Of a stretch of 5,627 nucleotides of DNA, positions 1 through 5,627 are shown piece after piece (positions within the stretch are counted from its first letter, which is position 1; every line of letters starts with the position of its first letter). The stretch is from Firmicutes bacterium UBA7510. Lineage in GTDB: Bacteria; Bacillota; Clostridia; Tissierellales; Sedimentibacteraceae. Position numbers and translations under genes: made by a program. The DNA lies in NCBI GenBank assembly GCA_002479485.1, contig DLNM01000044.1, positions 1-5,627 on the forward strand. Direction: 5' to 3'. The notes beneath the pieces were generated by a model. The model searched no databases. It was not told the DNA's origin and worked only from the letters and a program-made list of their open reading frames with translations.

Positions 1-32
1 GTCGAAGCAATTATTTGTCTACAAAGCTTACA

Positions 33-48
33 ACCGACTTTAGTCGGT
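33..48 (-). terminator. GC-rich hairpin downstream of the diguanylate cyclase gene; weak terminator candidate
   Basis: A perfect inverted repeat, ACCGAC-TTTA-GTCGGT (six paired bases, four-base loop), lies 29 bases past the stop codon of the cyclase gene. It is the only strong GC-rich hairpin in the intergenic DNA of this window. Read on the minus strand it is followed by TGTAAGCTTTG, which is not a proper U-tract, so a standard intrinsic terminator is not certain. Flanking AGCT tetramers (25-28 and 49-52) could lengthen the stem across a four-base bulge. It could instead be an RNA 3'-end stabilising hairpin or a copy of a dispersed palindromic repeat. Beyond it, the first 32 bases hold nothing recognisable. 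Confidence 0.35.
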
Positions 49-77
49 AGCTAAATTCCTATTTATCTGAATAATAT

Positions 78-1409
78 CTATGAAATTGTTGTTACTTTAA
101 CGTTTCCTTTTAACGAAAATTTAACATCATATAAAGCCATATCCGCAAGTCTATATAAATTGATAAAACTATCATTTTCCTGCTCTGACAATACTGCTCC
201 AATGCTTATGCTTAGATTAGCATTTTCACATTCTTTTGTAAAATATTCTTTAAAGTCATTGCATATTTTGTTTGCTTTATTTAAAACATCTTCTTCTTTA
301 TTTATATTCTTTAGATAAACGATGAATTCATCTCCACCTACTCTTGCTATTATATCATTTTCCCTAGTATTTGCTTTAAGAATAGATGTTAAAGCAACTA
401 AAACATCATCTCCTATTAAGTGACCACAGGCATCATTTATGGTTTTCAAGTTATCTATATCCATTAGAAGGATAGCTCTACTTTTACTTTTTTTCAAATC
501 TAGTTCTATAAGTTTAGTTGCTTCTTTTCTATTGTATACCTGAGTTAAAGAGTCTAACGTGGCTTCCCTTATCAATTTATTTTGTAATTCTACTGTTTCA
601 GAAATATCAATTATAATACTTATAATTGCAGGTCTTCCATCTTCACTTATAATTTTTTTACCTCTATCGTATACCCAAATATAGCTACCATCTTTTTTCT
701 TCATACGATAACGAACTTCATATTCCTCACAATTTTTAATACCTTCTTCAACGGCTTGATTTACACTATCTAAGTCATCATGATGAATAGTATTAGATAT
801 TAATCCTTTTGTATCATGTACGTATTCATCATATGTATATCCTAAGTAGCCAAGAAGTTCATCATTAATCACGTATAAAGGAAAATTAGGCTCTAAATAT
901 CCACCTACAACACCACCTGGAATACTTTCCATTATTAATTCAGATAATTTCTTTTGTGATTCAATCTTCATTTTATTTAAAATATTATTGCTAAATCTTA
1001 GAGGAAAAAATTCTCTATCCTCTTGCATAGCTGTAGCTGATGACAGATGAAAATTACAAGCCTTATATTCATTACCACATAAACGAAATGTAGCAGTAAG
1101 CCTAGTTAAAAAATCTCTTACTATCACATTGCACATGCAAGTAGTAACTCCATCGACTATATCTTTTTCAGTATAGTTGTTTATTTTGTATTCAATAGGT
1201 GAAGGTTCAGCCTCTATTTCTTCAATAAGTAAATTTTCAAATTCTTTTTTGTTACTGGCAACTTCATGCGCACCAGTTCCTAAGCTATATAAATCATCTG
1301 TAACTAAAGAAAGTGTTTTTGCTACATCCCTCTCAACTAAATATGACTGAAAAAAAGTTTCTAAAGAATTAAGTACTTTATAATTATTTTCTTTACTTTT
1401 GTATATCAT
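78..1409 (-). CDS. NTF2/SnoaL-like - PAS - GGDEF diguanylate cyclase
   Basis: A 443-residue protein that should make cyclic di-GMP from two GTP. Residues about 14-133 look like an NTF2/SnoaL-type alpha+beta cone domain (short helix, then an SLVTDDLYSLGTG segment), a sensory module seen at the N-terminus of some clostridial GGDEF proteins. Residues about 155-272 form a PAS domain of the PAS_3 kind, with IHHDD at 208-212 and KKDGSYIWV at 238-246. Residues about 280-440 are the GGDEF domain. It has DSLTQVYNR at 286-294, the metal-binding Asp in DID (317-319), Asn325 and Asp326, and an intact GGDEF at 358-362. An RxxD inhibitory site (349-352, REND) sits exactly five residues before GGDEF, so product inhibition is expected. 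No membrane segment or signal peptide is visible, so it should be cytosolic. The ATG start is preceded by AAGGAG (1420-1425) with a 10-base gap. It follows the rhodanese gene by 50 bases, with no clear promoter or terminator between, so co-transcription is likely. The C-terminal motif (ALYDVKFSLKGN) departs slightly from the usual ALYxAKxxGRN. Cyclase activity is well supported; the signals it senses are unknown. Confidence 0.92.
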   Translation of the reverse strand: MIYKSKENNYKVLNSLETFFQSYLVERDVAKTLSLVTDDLYSLGTGAHEVASNKKEFENLLIEEIEAEPSPIEYKINNYTEKDIVDGVTTCMCNVIVRDFLTRLTATFRLCGNEYKACNFHLSSATAMQEDREFFPLRFSNNILNKMKIESQKKLSELIMESIPGGVVGGYLEPNFPLYVINDELLGYLGYTYDEYVHDTKGLISNTIHHDDLDSVNQAVEEGIKNCEEYEVRYRMKKKDGSYIWVYDRGKKIISEDGRPAIISIIIDISETVELQNKLIREATLDSLTQVYNRKEATKLIELDLKKSKSRAILLMDIDNLKTINDACGHLIGDDVLVALTSILKANTRENDIIARVGGDEFIVYLKNINKEEDVLNKANKICNDFKEYFTKECENANLSISIGAVLSEQENDSFINLYRLADMALYDVKFSLKGNVKVTTIS

Positions 1410-1459
1410 ACGCGGTTTACTCCTTATTATTTATGCTATAAACTCTATAACGAAAAATT

Positions 1460-1855
1460 TTATTTTTCTATTTCGTACTTCCAATCTATAATCCCACCAA
1501 AATCATAGACGTTTGTATAACCCATATTTATGAGTTTTTTGCTAGCTTGTGCACTTCTTCTGCCACTTCTACAATACACTAAGATTTTTGCATCTTTGTC
1601 CTTTAATACTTCATATGCTTTGCTAGTTATTTCTGTATCAGGAAGCAATATAGCATTTTTTATGTGTCCTTCATTATATTCTTCCTGTGTTCTAACATCT
1701 AGTATAATAACATTTTCGCTATCAATTATTTTTTTTGCTTCTTCAGCAGTAATTTTTTGATATGAAATACTTTCACTGGTGGTTACTTTAGTGCAACCTA
1801 CTAAAACAAATATTATGACACAAGTAGCTAAAGTTAAATACAAAAAATTCCTCAT
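1460..1855 (-). CDS. Rhodanese-domain lipoprotein (single-domain sulfurtransferase-like)
   Basis: A 131-residue protein. Residues 1-21 are a lipoprotein signal: Met-Arg, a hydrophobic stretch, then the lipobox LVGC with the predicted lipidated Cys21. The mature protein should sit on the outer face of the cytoplasmic membrane. After a short Thr/Ser-rich linker, residues about 33-130 form one rhodanese domain. It shows ITAEEAKKII at the start, ILDVRTQEEY (51-60), EGHIKNAI (62-69), the active loop CRSGRRS at 95-101 with catalytic Cys95, and the closing GG-x-x-x-W near 120-125. Family members carry sulfur as a cysteine persulfide; the donor and acceptor here are unknown. The longest frame starts at a TTG (1888), but AAAGGTG at 1861-1867 stands five bases before the ATG at 1855. 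That start also gives a normal-length signal peptide. A promoter-like sequence lies just upstream, and the cyclase gene follows by 50 bases. Domain and location are confident; physiological role is not. Confidence 0.9.
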   Translation of the reverse strand: MRNFLYLTLATCVIIFVLVGCTKVTTSESISYQKITAEEAKKIIDSENVIILDVRTQEEYNEGHIKNAILLPDTEITSKAYEVLKDKDAKILVYCRSGRRSAQASKKLINMGYTNVYDFGGIIDWKYEIEK

Positions 1856-1860
1856 TATGT

Positions 1861-1867
1861 CACCTTT
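1861..1867 (-). promoter_or_regulatory. Ribosome binding site deciding the rhodanese lipoprotein start
   Basis: AAAGGTG lies five bases before the ATG at 1855. The in-frame TTG (1888) and ATG (1873) upstream have no comparably placed Shine-Dalgarno sequence. The later start also puts Arg2 directly ahead of the hydrophobic core, as expected for a lipoprotein signal. Confidence 0.75.
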
Positions 1868-1894
1868 CCTCATAATAATTTCTTTCAACCTTAT

Positions 1895-1924
1895 ATTATA
1901 ATTTTTTTATAAATATTGCAACAA
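1895..1924 (-). promoter_or_regulatory. Predicted sigma-A-type promoter of the rhodanese/cyclase genes
   Basis: On the minus strand a perfect TATAAT occupies 1895-1900. Two overlapping -35 choices exist: TTGTTG (1919-1924, 18-base spacer) or TTGCAA (1916-1921, 15-base spacer). Neither is a strong match. The spacer contains an A-run. Transcription would start near 1888-1890, leaving a leader of about 33 bases, and would make the upstream TTG codon at 1888 practically the first transcribed base. The region is very AT-rich, so chance TATAAT matches are common. No convincing terminator lies between the ABC gene stop (1978) and this site, so read-through from the ABC operon is possible. Confidence 0.45.
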
Positions 1925-1977
1925 AATAATAGCTATATATTTAATTTATTCCAAAACATTATTTATTCTGTTATTTA

Positions 1978-3825
1978 CTATTCTAGTTCGAATTGTCCTG
2001 TGTAAAGCTGATAATACTTACCTTTTTGACTTATTAGCTCGTCGTGATTGCCTTTTTCTATCACTTTTCCGCCTTCTAAAACCATTATTAAATCTGAATT
2101 TCTAACTGTGGATAGCCTATGAGCGATAATAAAAACTGTACGCCCTTGCATTAACTTATCCATACCTTGCTCTATTAGCTTTTCAGTTCTTGTATCTATA
2201 GAGCTGGTTGCTTCATCAAGTATCAGAACATGTGGATTTGCCACCGCCGCACGAGCAATGTTAAGTAACTGTCTTTGTCCTTGACTTAAATTTGCGCCGT
2301 CAGAAACTAACATAGTATCATACCCTTTTGGCAAATGCTTAATAAATGAATGTGCATTGGCAAGCTTTGCAGCCTCTATTATCTCATCATCAGTCGCATC
2401 TAACCTGCCGTATCTTATATTTTCTTTTACAGTTCCTGTAAACAAATGCGTATCCTGCAAAACCATAGCAAGTGAACGTCTTAAATCATCCTTTTTAATT
2501 TTTTTTATGTCAATTCCATCATAGGTTATAGTTCCCTCTTGAATATCATAAAATCGATTTATTAAGTTCGTTATTGTAGTTTTTCCTGCACCGGTTGAGC
2601 CTACAAACGCAATTTTTTGTCCTGGGCTTGCATGCAATGATAAATCATGTAAAACTGTATGATTTTGTTCATAACCAAAGTTTACATTTTTAAATTCTAC
2701 ATTACCTTTAACTCTAACGCTATCATTTTCATTATTTCCAGTATTCCATACTGCGATATTATTGTCATTCTCTAATGTAATTCTGCCTTCGTCTGTCTCT
2801 GGAGTTTCATCTATGATTTCAAAAATACGTTCAGCTCCTGCAAGAGCTGCAAGTACTGAATTAAATTGTTGAGAAATTTGCGTTATAGGCTGCGAGAAAG
2901 ATCTTGTATACTGCAAAAATGAAGCAATAGTACCTATATCTAAAAATCCTTTAATTGTCATCAGCGCGCCAATAGTTGCAGTCAGCGCATAATTAAAATA
3001 CGATAAATTACCCATTACTGGCATTATAACACTGGCATATATATTGGCATTAGTAGCTGCATCTCTAAGATTATTATTCAAAACTTCAAATTCAGATTTT
3101 ACTTTTTCTTCATGAGTAAACACCTTTACAACCTTTTGTCCTTCAATCATTTCTTCAATATAACCATTAGCTTCACCTACTGCTTTTTGCTGATTCCTAA
3201 AGTAAGTCGCACTTCTTGATCCTATAAATTTTATTATACTAATCATAACAAATATCATTATTATAATCAAAATTGTTAGTACAGGGCTTAATACAAGCAT
3301 CATTATAAATGTACTTATAACAGTTATAGAGGATGTCATAAGCTGTGTAACACCGTTATTTAGTGATTCTCTTAAGGTATCAACATCACTTGTATATCTG
3401 CTCATAAGCTCCCCATGAGTATGAGTGTCAAAATATTTAATAGGCAAATCCTGCATATGATTAAATAAATCTTTTCTTATTGTATTAAGTGTCTTATTGG
3501 AAACAAATATCATAATTCTTGCATATGTGTATGTTGCCACAACTCCAAGTAAATATACGCTCACCATAATTAAAAGCATCTTAATTAGTGGAGTAAAATC
3601 TGAGGTTTGTATATTTTTACCTATAAGTGGTACTATACCTTCATTTATGAGAGGCTTTAAGAAATATGTCCCAGCAACCGAGGCCCCTGAGCTAATAACA
3701 ATTAAAATTGCTACTAAAATAAGCAACCATTTTTGTCTAAGCATGTAGCTAAGAATCCTTGTCAATGTTCTTTTTATGTTCTTTGGTTTTCTTCCACCGT
3801 GCATTTGCATTCTTCTTCCTTGCAT
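1978..3825 (-). CDS. Heterodimeric ABC exporter half, catalytic-site subunit (YfiC/BmrD/TM288-like)
   Basis: A 615-residue fused membrane-ATPase half-transporter. A basic N-terminal tail (residues 1-20, rich in Arg, Lys, Gln and Met) precedes six predicted membrane helices, at about 33-56, 82-107, 162-181, 182-202, 265-290 and 297-315. The nucleotide-binding domain covers about 375-610: A-loop Tyr385, Walker A GSTGAGKTT (409-417), Q-loop Gln457, signature LSQGQ (513-517), Walker B VLILDEATSSID (533-544) with catalytic Glu538, and H-loop His569. The Walker motifs, Glu and His are canonical, while the signature has Gln for the usual first Gly of LSGGQ. This is the pattern of the active-Glu partner in heterodimeric type IV exporters. 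An Asn/Asp-rich linker (about 351-369) joins the two domains. The start was moved from an ATG at 3876 to the ATG at 3825, which has a strong ribosome binding site and lies one base past the partner gene's stop. Translational coupling to the partner is likely. Substrate cannot be read from sequence; drugs, lipids or peptides are all possible. Confidence 0.94.
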   Translation of the reverse strand: MQGRRMQMHGGRKPKNIKRTLTRILSYMLRQKWLLILVAILIVISSGASVAGTYFLKPLINEGIVPLIGKNIQTSDFTPLIKMLLIMVSVYLLGVVATYTYARIMIFVSNKTLNTIRKDLFNHMQDLPIKYFDTHTHGELMSRYTSDVDTLRESLNNGVTQLMTSSITVISTFIMMLVLSPVLTILIIIMIFVMISIIKFIGSRSATYFRNQQKAVGEANGYIEEMIEGQKVVKVFTHEEKVKSEFEVLNNNLRDAATNANIYASVIMPVMGNLSYFNYALTATIGALMTIKGFLDIGTIASFLQYTRSFSQPITQISQQFNSVLAALAGAERIFEIIDETPETDEGRITLENDNNIAVWNTGNNENDSVRVKGNVEFKNVNFGYEQNHTVLHDLSLHASPGQKIAFVGSTGAGKTTITNLINRFYDIQEGTITYDGIDIKKIKKDDLRRSLAMVLQDTHLFTGTVKENIRYGRLDATDDEIIEAAKLANAHSFIKHLPKGYDTMLVSDGANLSQGQRQLLNIARAAVANPHVLILDEATSSIDTRTEKLIEQGMDKLMQGRTVFIIAHRLSTVRNSDLIMVLEGGKVIEKGNHDELISQKGKYYQLYTGQFELE

Positions 3826-3826
3826 A

Positions 3827-5551
3827 TTAAGCCACCCCCTTTTGTTGCGAATTATAAATTTCTTGATATATTTCATTAGTTTCTAAAAGTTCATCTGGAG
3901 TACCTATTGCATTTATTCTACCATCATCTATAATAATAACCTTATCTGCATCGCATATTGAAGTAATACGCTGAGCAATTATTATAACTGTAGTATCTTT
4001 TAGATTTTCATTAAGAGCTTCTCTAATTCTTGTATCAGTGGCAGTATCTACAGCACTAGTGCTATCATCTAATATTATAATCTTAGGTTTTTTCAAAAGG
4101 GCTCTTGCAATACACAAACGTTGCTTTTGTCCACCAGATACATTAACTCCACCTTGGCCAAGTTCAGTATCATATCCTTTTTCAAAGGACATAATAAAAT
4201 CATGTGCCTGTGCATTTTTACAAGCCTCCATTACCTCTTCATCAGTAGCATTTAAATTACCCCATTTTAGATTATCCTTTATTGTTCCGGAGAATAAGAC
4301 ATTTTTTTGGAGTACCATGCTCACTTCATCTCTTAAAGTATCTAGCTTATAATCTTTAACATTATTACCGCCAACCAGTACCTCTCCTTCTGTTGTATCA
4401 TAAAGTCTAGGTATTAATTGAACTAATGTTGTTTTTGATGAACCAGTTCCTCCAATTATGCCAACTCTTTCACCAGGTTTGATTTCAAAGTTAATATTAT
4501 CTAATACATTATTTTCAGACTCATTATTATATTTAAAAGAAACACTATTAAATACAATAGAACCATCTGGAACTTTTAAACCCTTGCTAGCCGAGTCTGT
4601 AACATCAACCTTTTCATCAAGTATTTCTACTATACGGGAAACTGATGCTCTTGACAATACAAGATTAACAAATATCATTGATATCATCATAAGTGACATA
4701 AGTATTTGTGAAACATAACTAATAAAACTTATGAGCTCACCTGTATGCATAGTTCCACCGATTACCTTTATACCACCAAACCAAAGTATTGCAATAATAC
4801 AACTATACATAGTCATCTGCATTATTGGCATATTCCATATAAGTATTTTTTCAGCGCGCAATGAAGCATTCATAAGTCCATCATTTGTTTCCATAAATTT
4901 ATCTTTTTCAAATTTTGAACGTACAAAGGATTTAACTACCCTAACAGATATTAAATTTTCTTGTACTGTAGCATTCATAGCATCATATTTTTTTAGCATT
5001 GCATGAAACCTTGGATAAGTTTTCATAGCAATAAATGATAAGGAAATAGCTAAAATTGGTATAGCTACTAAGAAGACACTTACTAAGCTTTTATTAATAC
5101 TATATGCCATTATTGTAGCACTCACGAGCATAACAGGGGCTCTAACTGCAATTCGAATTATCATCATAAATGCATTCTGTGTGTTATTAACATCTGAAGT
5201 TAATCTAGTCACCAAAGATGCTGTGCTGAATTTATCAATATTGGCAAATGAAAATTCTTGTATTTTATCAAATACTCCTTTTCTAATTTCACTGCCAAAT
5301 CCCATACCAGCCTTAGCACCACAAACAGCAGAAATAACTCCAAATAACATTGCTAAAACAGCCATTATTATCATTAATCCGCCTGTTTTTAGCACATATG
5401 TAATGTCCTGAGAAGCTATACCCACATCTACTATTTGTGACATAAGAAATGGTATTCTAATTTCTAAAAGCACCTCTATAATTATTGCTAAAGGTGCTAA
5501 AATCGCGAATAATTTATATTTAGATAAATAAGGTTTAAGCTTTTTAATCAT
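3827..5551 (-). CDS. Heterodimeric ABC exporter half, degenerate-site subunit (YfiB/BmrC/TM287-like)
   Basis: A 574-residue half-transporter with six predicted membrane helices (about 14-36, 55-78, 133-152, 155-176, 245-264 and 272-297). Its ATPase domain covers about 330-570. Motifs seen are A-loop Tyr341, Walker A GGTGSSKTT (367-375), Q-loop Gln415, signature VSGGQ (471-475), Walker B IIILDDSTSAVD (491-502) and switch AQRIT (526-530). Three departures are clear: Ser372 replaces the last Walker A glycine, Asp496 replaces the catalytic Glu, and Gln527 replaces the H-loop His. Such changes are typical of the degenerate subunit in heterodimeric exporters, not signs of a dead gene, since the frame is intact and the signature canonical. 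Length (574, followed by 615) resembles the Bacillus YfiB/YfiC pair. The gene is first in the operon, followed after one base by its partner. A longer frame begins at a GTG (5575), but GGAGG directly before the ATG at 5551 favours the shorter protein, and the GTG would fall at the predicted transcription start. Substrate is unknown. Confidence 0.94.
   Translation of the reverse strand: MIKKLKPYLSKYKLFAILAPLAIIIEVLLEIRIPFLMSQIVDVGIASQDITYVLKTGGLMIIMAVLAMLFGVISAVCGAKAGMGFGSEIRKGVFDKIQEFSFANIDKFSTASLVTRLTSDVNNTQNAFMMIIRIAVRAPVMLVSATIMAYSINKSLVSVFLVAIPILAISLSFIAMKTYPRFHAMLKKYDAMNATVQENLISVRVVKSFVRSKFEKDKFMETNDGLMNASLRAEKILIWNMPIMQMTMYSCIIAILWFGGIKVIGGTMHTGELISFISYVSQILMSLMMISMIFVNLVLSRASVSRIVEILDEKVDVTDSASKGLKVPDGSIVFNSVSFKYNNESENNVLDNINFEIKPGERVGIIGGTGSSKTTLVQLIPRLYDTTEGEVLVGGNNVKDYKLDTLRDEVSMVLQKNVLFSGTIKDNLKWGNLNATDEEVMEACKNAQAHDFIMSFEKGYDTELGQGGVNVSGGQKQRLCIARALLKKPKIIILDDSTSAVDTATDTRIREALNENLKDTTVIIIAQRITSICDADKVIIIDDGRINAIGTPDELLETNEIYQEIYNSQQKGVA
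3833..3840 (-). promoter_or_regulatory. Ribosome binding site inside the end of the first ABC gene; decides the second ABC start
   Basis: AGGGGGTG on the minus strand matches the anti-Shine-Dalgarno complement AGGAGGTG at seven of eight bases and lies seven bases before the ATG at 3825. It overlaps the last Lys-Gly-Val codons of the upstream ABC gene, whose TAA stop (3827-3829) is one base from the ATG. The longer in-frame start at 3876 has no such site and would impose a 50-base overlap. Confidence 0.85.
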
Positions 5552-5555
5552 ATTG

Positions 5556-5560
5556 CCTCC
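5556..5560 (-). promoter_or_regulatory. Ribosome binding site deciding the first ABC gene start
   Basis: GGAGG on the minus strand lies four bases before the ATG at 5551, a slightly short but workable spacing. No Shine-Dalgarno sequence precedes the alternative GTG at 5575. The ATG start gives MIKKLKPYLSKYK, a typical N-terminus for this transporter family. Confidence 0.75.
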
Positions 5561-5563
5561 ATT

Positions 5564-5580
5564 ACGCCGTTTCACGACGT
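5564..5580. promoter_or_regulatory. Imperfect palindrome at the ABC operon transcription start; candidate operator
   Basis: Plus-strand ACGCCGT-TTC-ACGACGT has two 7-base arms that are inverted copies at six of seven positions. It begins one base downstream of the TATAAT box and covers the likely transcription start, where a repressor such as a MarR or TetR family protein could block RNA polymerase. A second, perfect six-base inverted repeat (TTACGC 5562-5567, GCGTAA 5594-5599) brackets the -10 box. In RNA the arms could also pair (one G-U pair, GAA loop) just upstream of the ribosome binding site. No regulator gene lies in the window; one could sit beyond the right edge. Confidence 0.4.
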
Positions 5581-5581
5581 C

Positions 5582-5611
5582 ATTATAATCTTAGCGTAAA
5601 ATATTTTTCAC
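5582..5611 (-). promoter_or_regulatory. Predicted sigma-A-type promoter of the ABC exporter operon
   Basis: On the minus strand a perfect TATAAT (5582-5587) is preceded by GTGAAA (5606-5611, four of six matches to TTGACA) across an 18-base spacer. The expected start near 5574-5577 leaves a short leader of about 25 bases before the ATG at 5551. The remaining bases to the right edge (5612-5627) hold nothing recognisable. Confidence 0.55.
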
Positions 5612-5627
5612 ACTTGAAGAATCGTTT

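Noticed and set aside
1410..1459. Separate promoter or structured element before the cyclase gene, including the small repeat TTTAT-AGC-ATAAA
   Set aside because: No convincing -35/-10 pair is present and five AT pairs around a three-base loop are expected by chance in this composition.
1530..1760. Plus-strand open frame opposite the rhodanese gene
   Set aside because: It is antisense to a confidently identified domain, shows no family motif and appears to be a shadow of the coding frame.
1856..1888. Longer rhodanese protein from a TTG at 1888 or ATG at 1873
   Set aside because: These starts lack a well-placed ribosome binding site and would put 6 to 11 extra residues before an otherwise typical lipoprotein signal.
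1921..1977. Possible terminator between the second ABC gene and the rhodanese gene, including the palindrome ATAGCTAT at 1929-1936
   Set aside because: Only AT pairing with a long loop or a loopless 8-base palindrome can be drawn; there is no GC-rich stem with a T-run.
3826..3876. Extended N-terminus of the second ABC subunit from an ATG at 3876
   Set aside because: It would overlap the first ABC gene by 50 bases with no ribosome binding site; AGGGGGTG supports the ATG at 3825.
4038..4352. Plus-strand open frame, the longest of several opposite the two ABC genes
   Set aside because: It and the others at 3497-3748, 4458-4718, 4731-5006 and 5181-5411 are antisense to conserved transporter sequence and have no recognisable protein features.
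3827..5551. Reading the first ABC gene as a decayed pseudogene because of its altered Walker A, Walker B and H-loop residues
   Set aside because: The frame is full length and intact, the signature is canonical, and these changes are characteristic of the degenerate partner in heterodimeric exporters.
5552..5575. Extended N-terminus of the first ABC subunit from a GTG start at 5575
   Set aside because: There is no Shine-Dalgarno sequence before the GTG and it lies at the predicted transcription start, while GGAGG precedes the ATG at 5551.

Overview
This is an AT-rich window (roughly one third GC by eye) with purine-rich Shine-Dalgarno sites, TTG/GTG alternative starts and short intergenic gaps. 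Together with the protein types this points to a low-GC Bacillota, most likely a Clostridia member (Clostridiaceae or Lachnospiraceae-like). Genus cannot be fixed from the sequence. All four genes lie on the minus strand, so transcription runs from the right edge to the left edge. No RNA gene, CRISPR array, insertion sequence or origin is visible, and no stretch over 300 bases lacks a gene.

Right part (1978-5627): a promoter with a perfect TATAAT and an imperfect palindrome beside it drives two half-size ABC exporters, 574 and 615 residues. Their stop and start codons are separated by a single base (TAA-T-ATG). The first half-transporter carries a degenerate nucleotide-binding domain: Walker A GSSK, Walker B Asp-Asp, and Gln in place of the H-loop His. 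The second has an intact catalytic Glu and His but an altered signature, LSQGQ. Those defects would all meet at one of the two ATP sites of a heterodimer, as known for the TM287/288, BmrCD and LmrCD families. The pair is therefore a heterodimeric exporter, probably for drugs, lipids or another hydrophobic or amphipathic substrate.

Left part (1-1977): after a 122-base gap containing its own promoter-like sequence comes a small lipoprotein with a single rhodanese domain, predicted to be anchored outside the membrane. Fifty bases further on is a soluble diguanylate cyclase with an N-terminal NTF2/SnoaL-like domain, a PAS domain and a GGDEF domain with intact active and inhibitory sites. A GC-rich hairpin follows it near the left edge. 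The rhodanese and cyclase genes may be co-transcribed, but no functional link between them is shown by the sequence.

Three start codons were moved inward from the longest possible reading frames because clear Shine-Dalgarno sites support the later ATG. I see no evidence for a wholly new system here. The points most worth following are the operator-like palindrome, the asymmetric ABC pair and the cysteine-bearing sensory domain of the cyclase.
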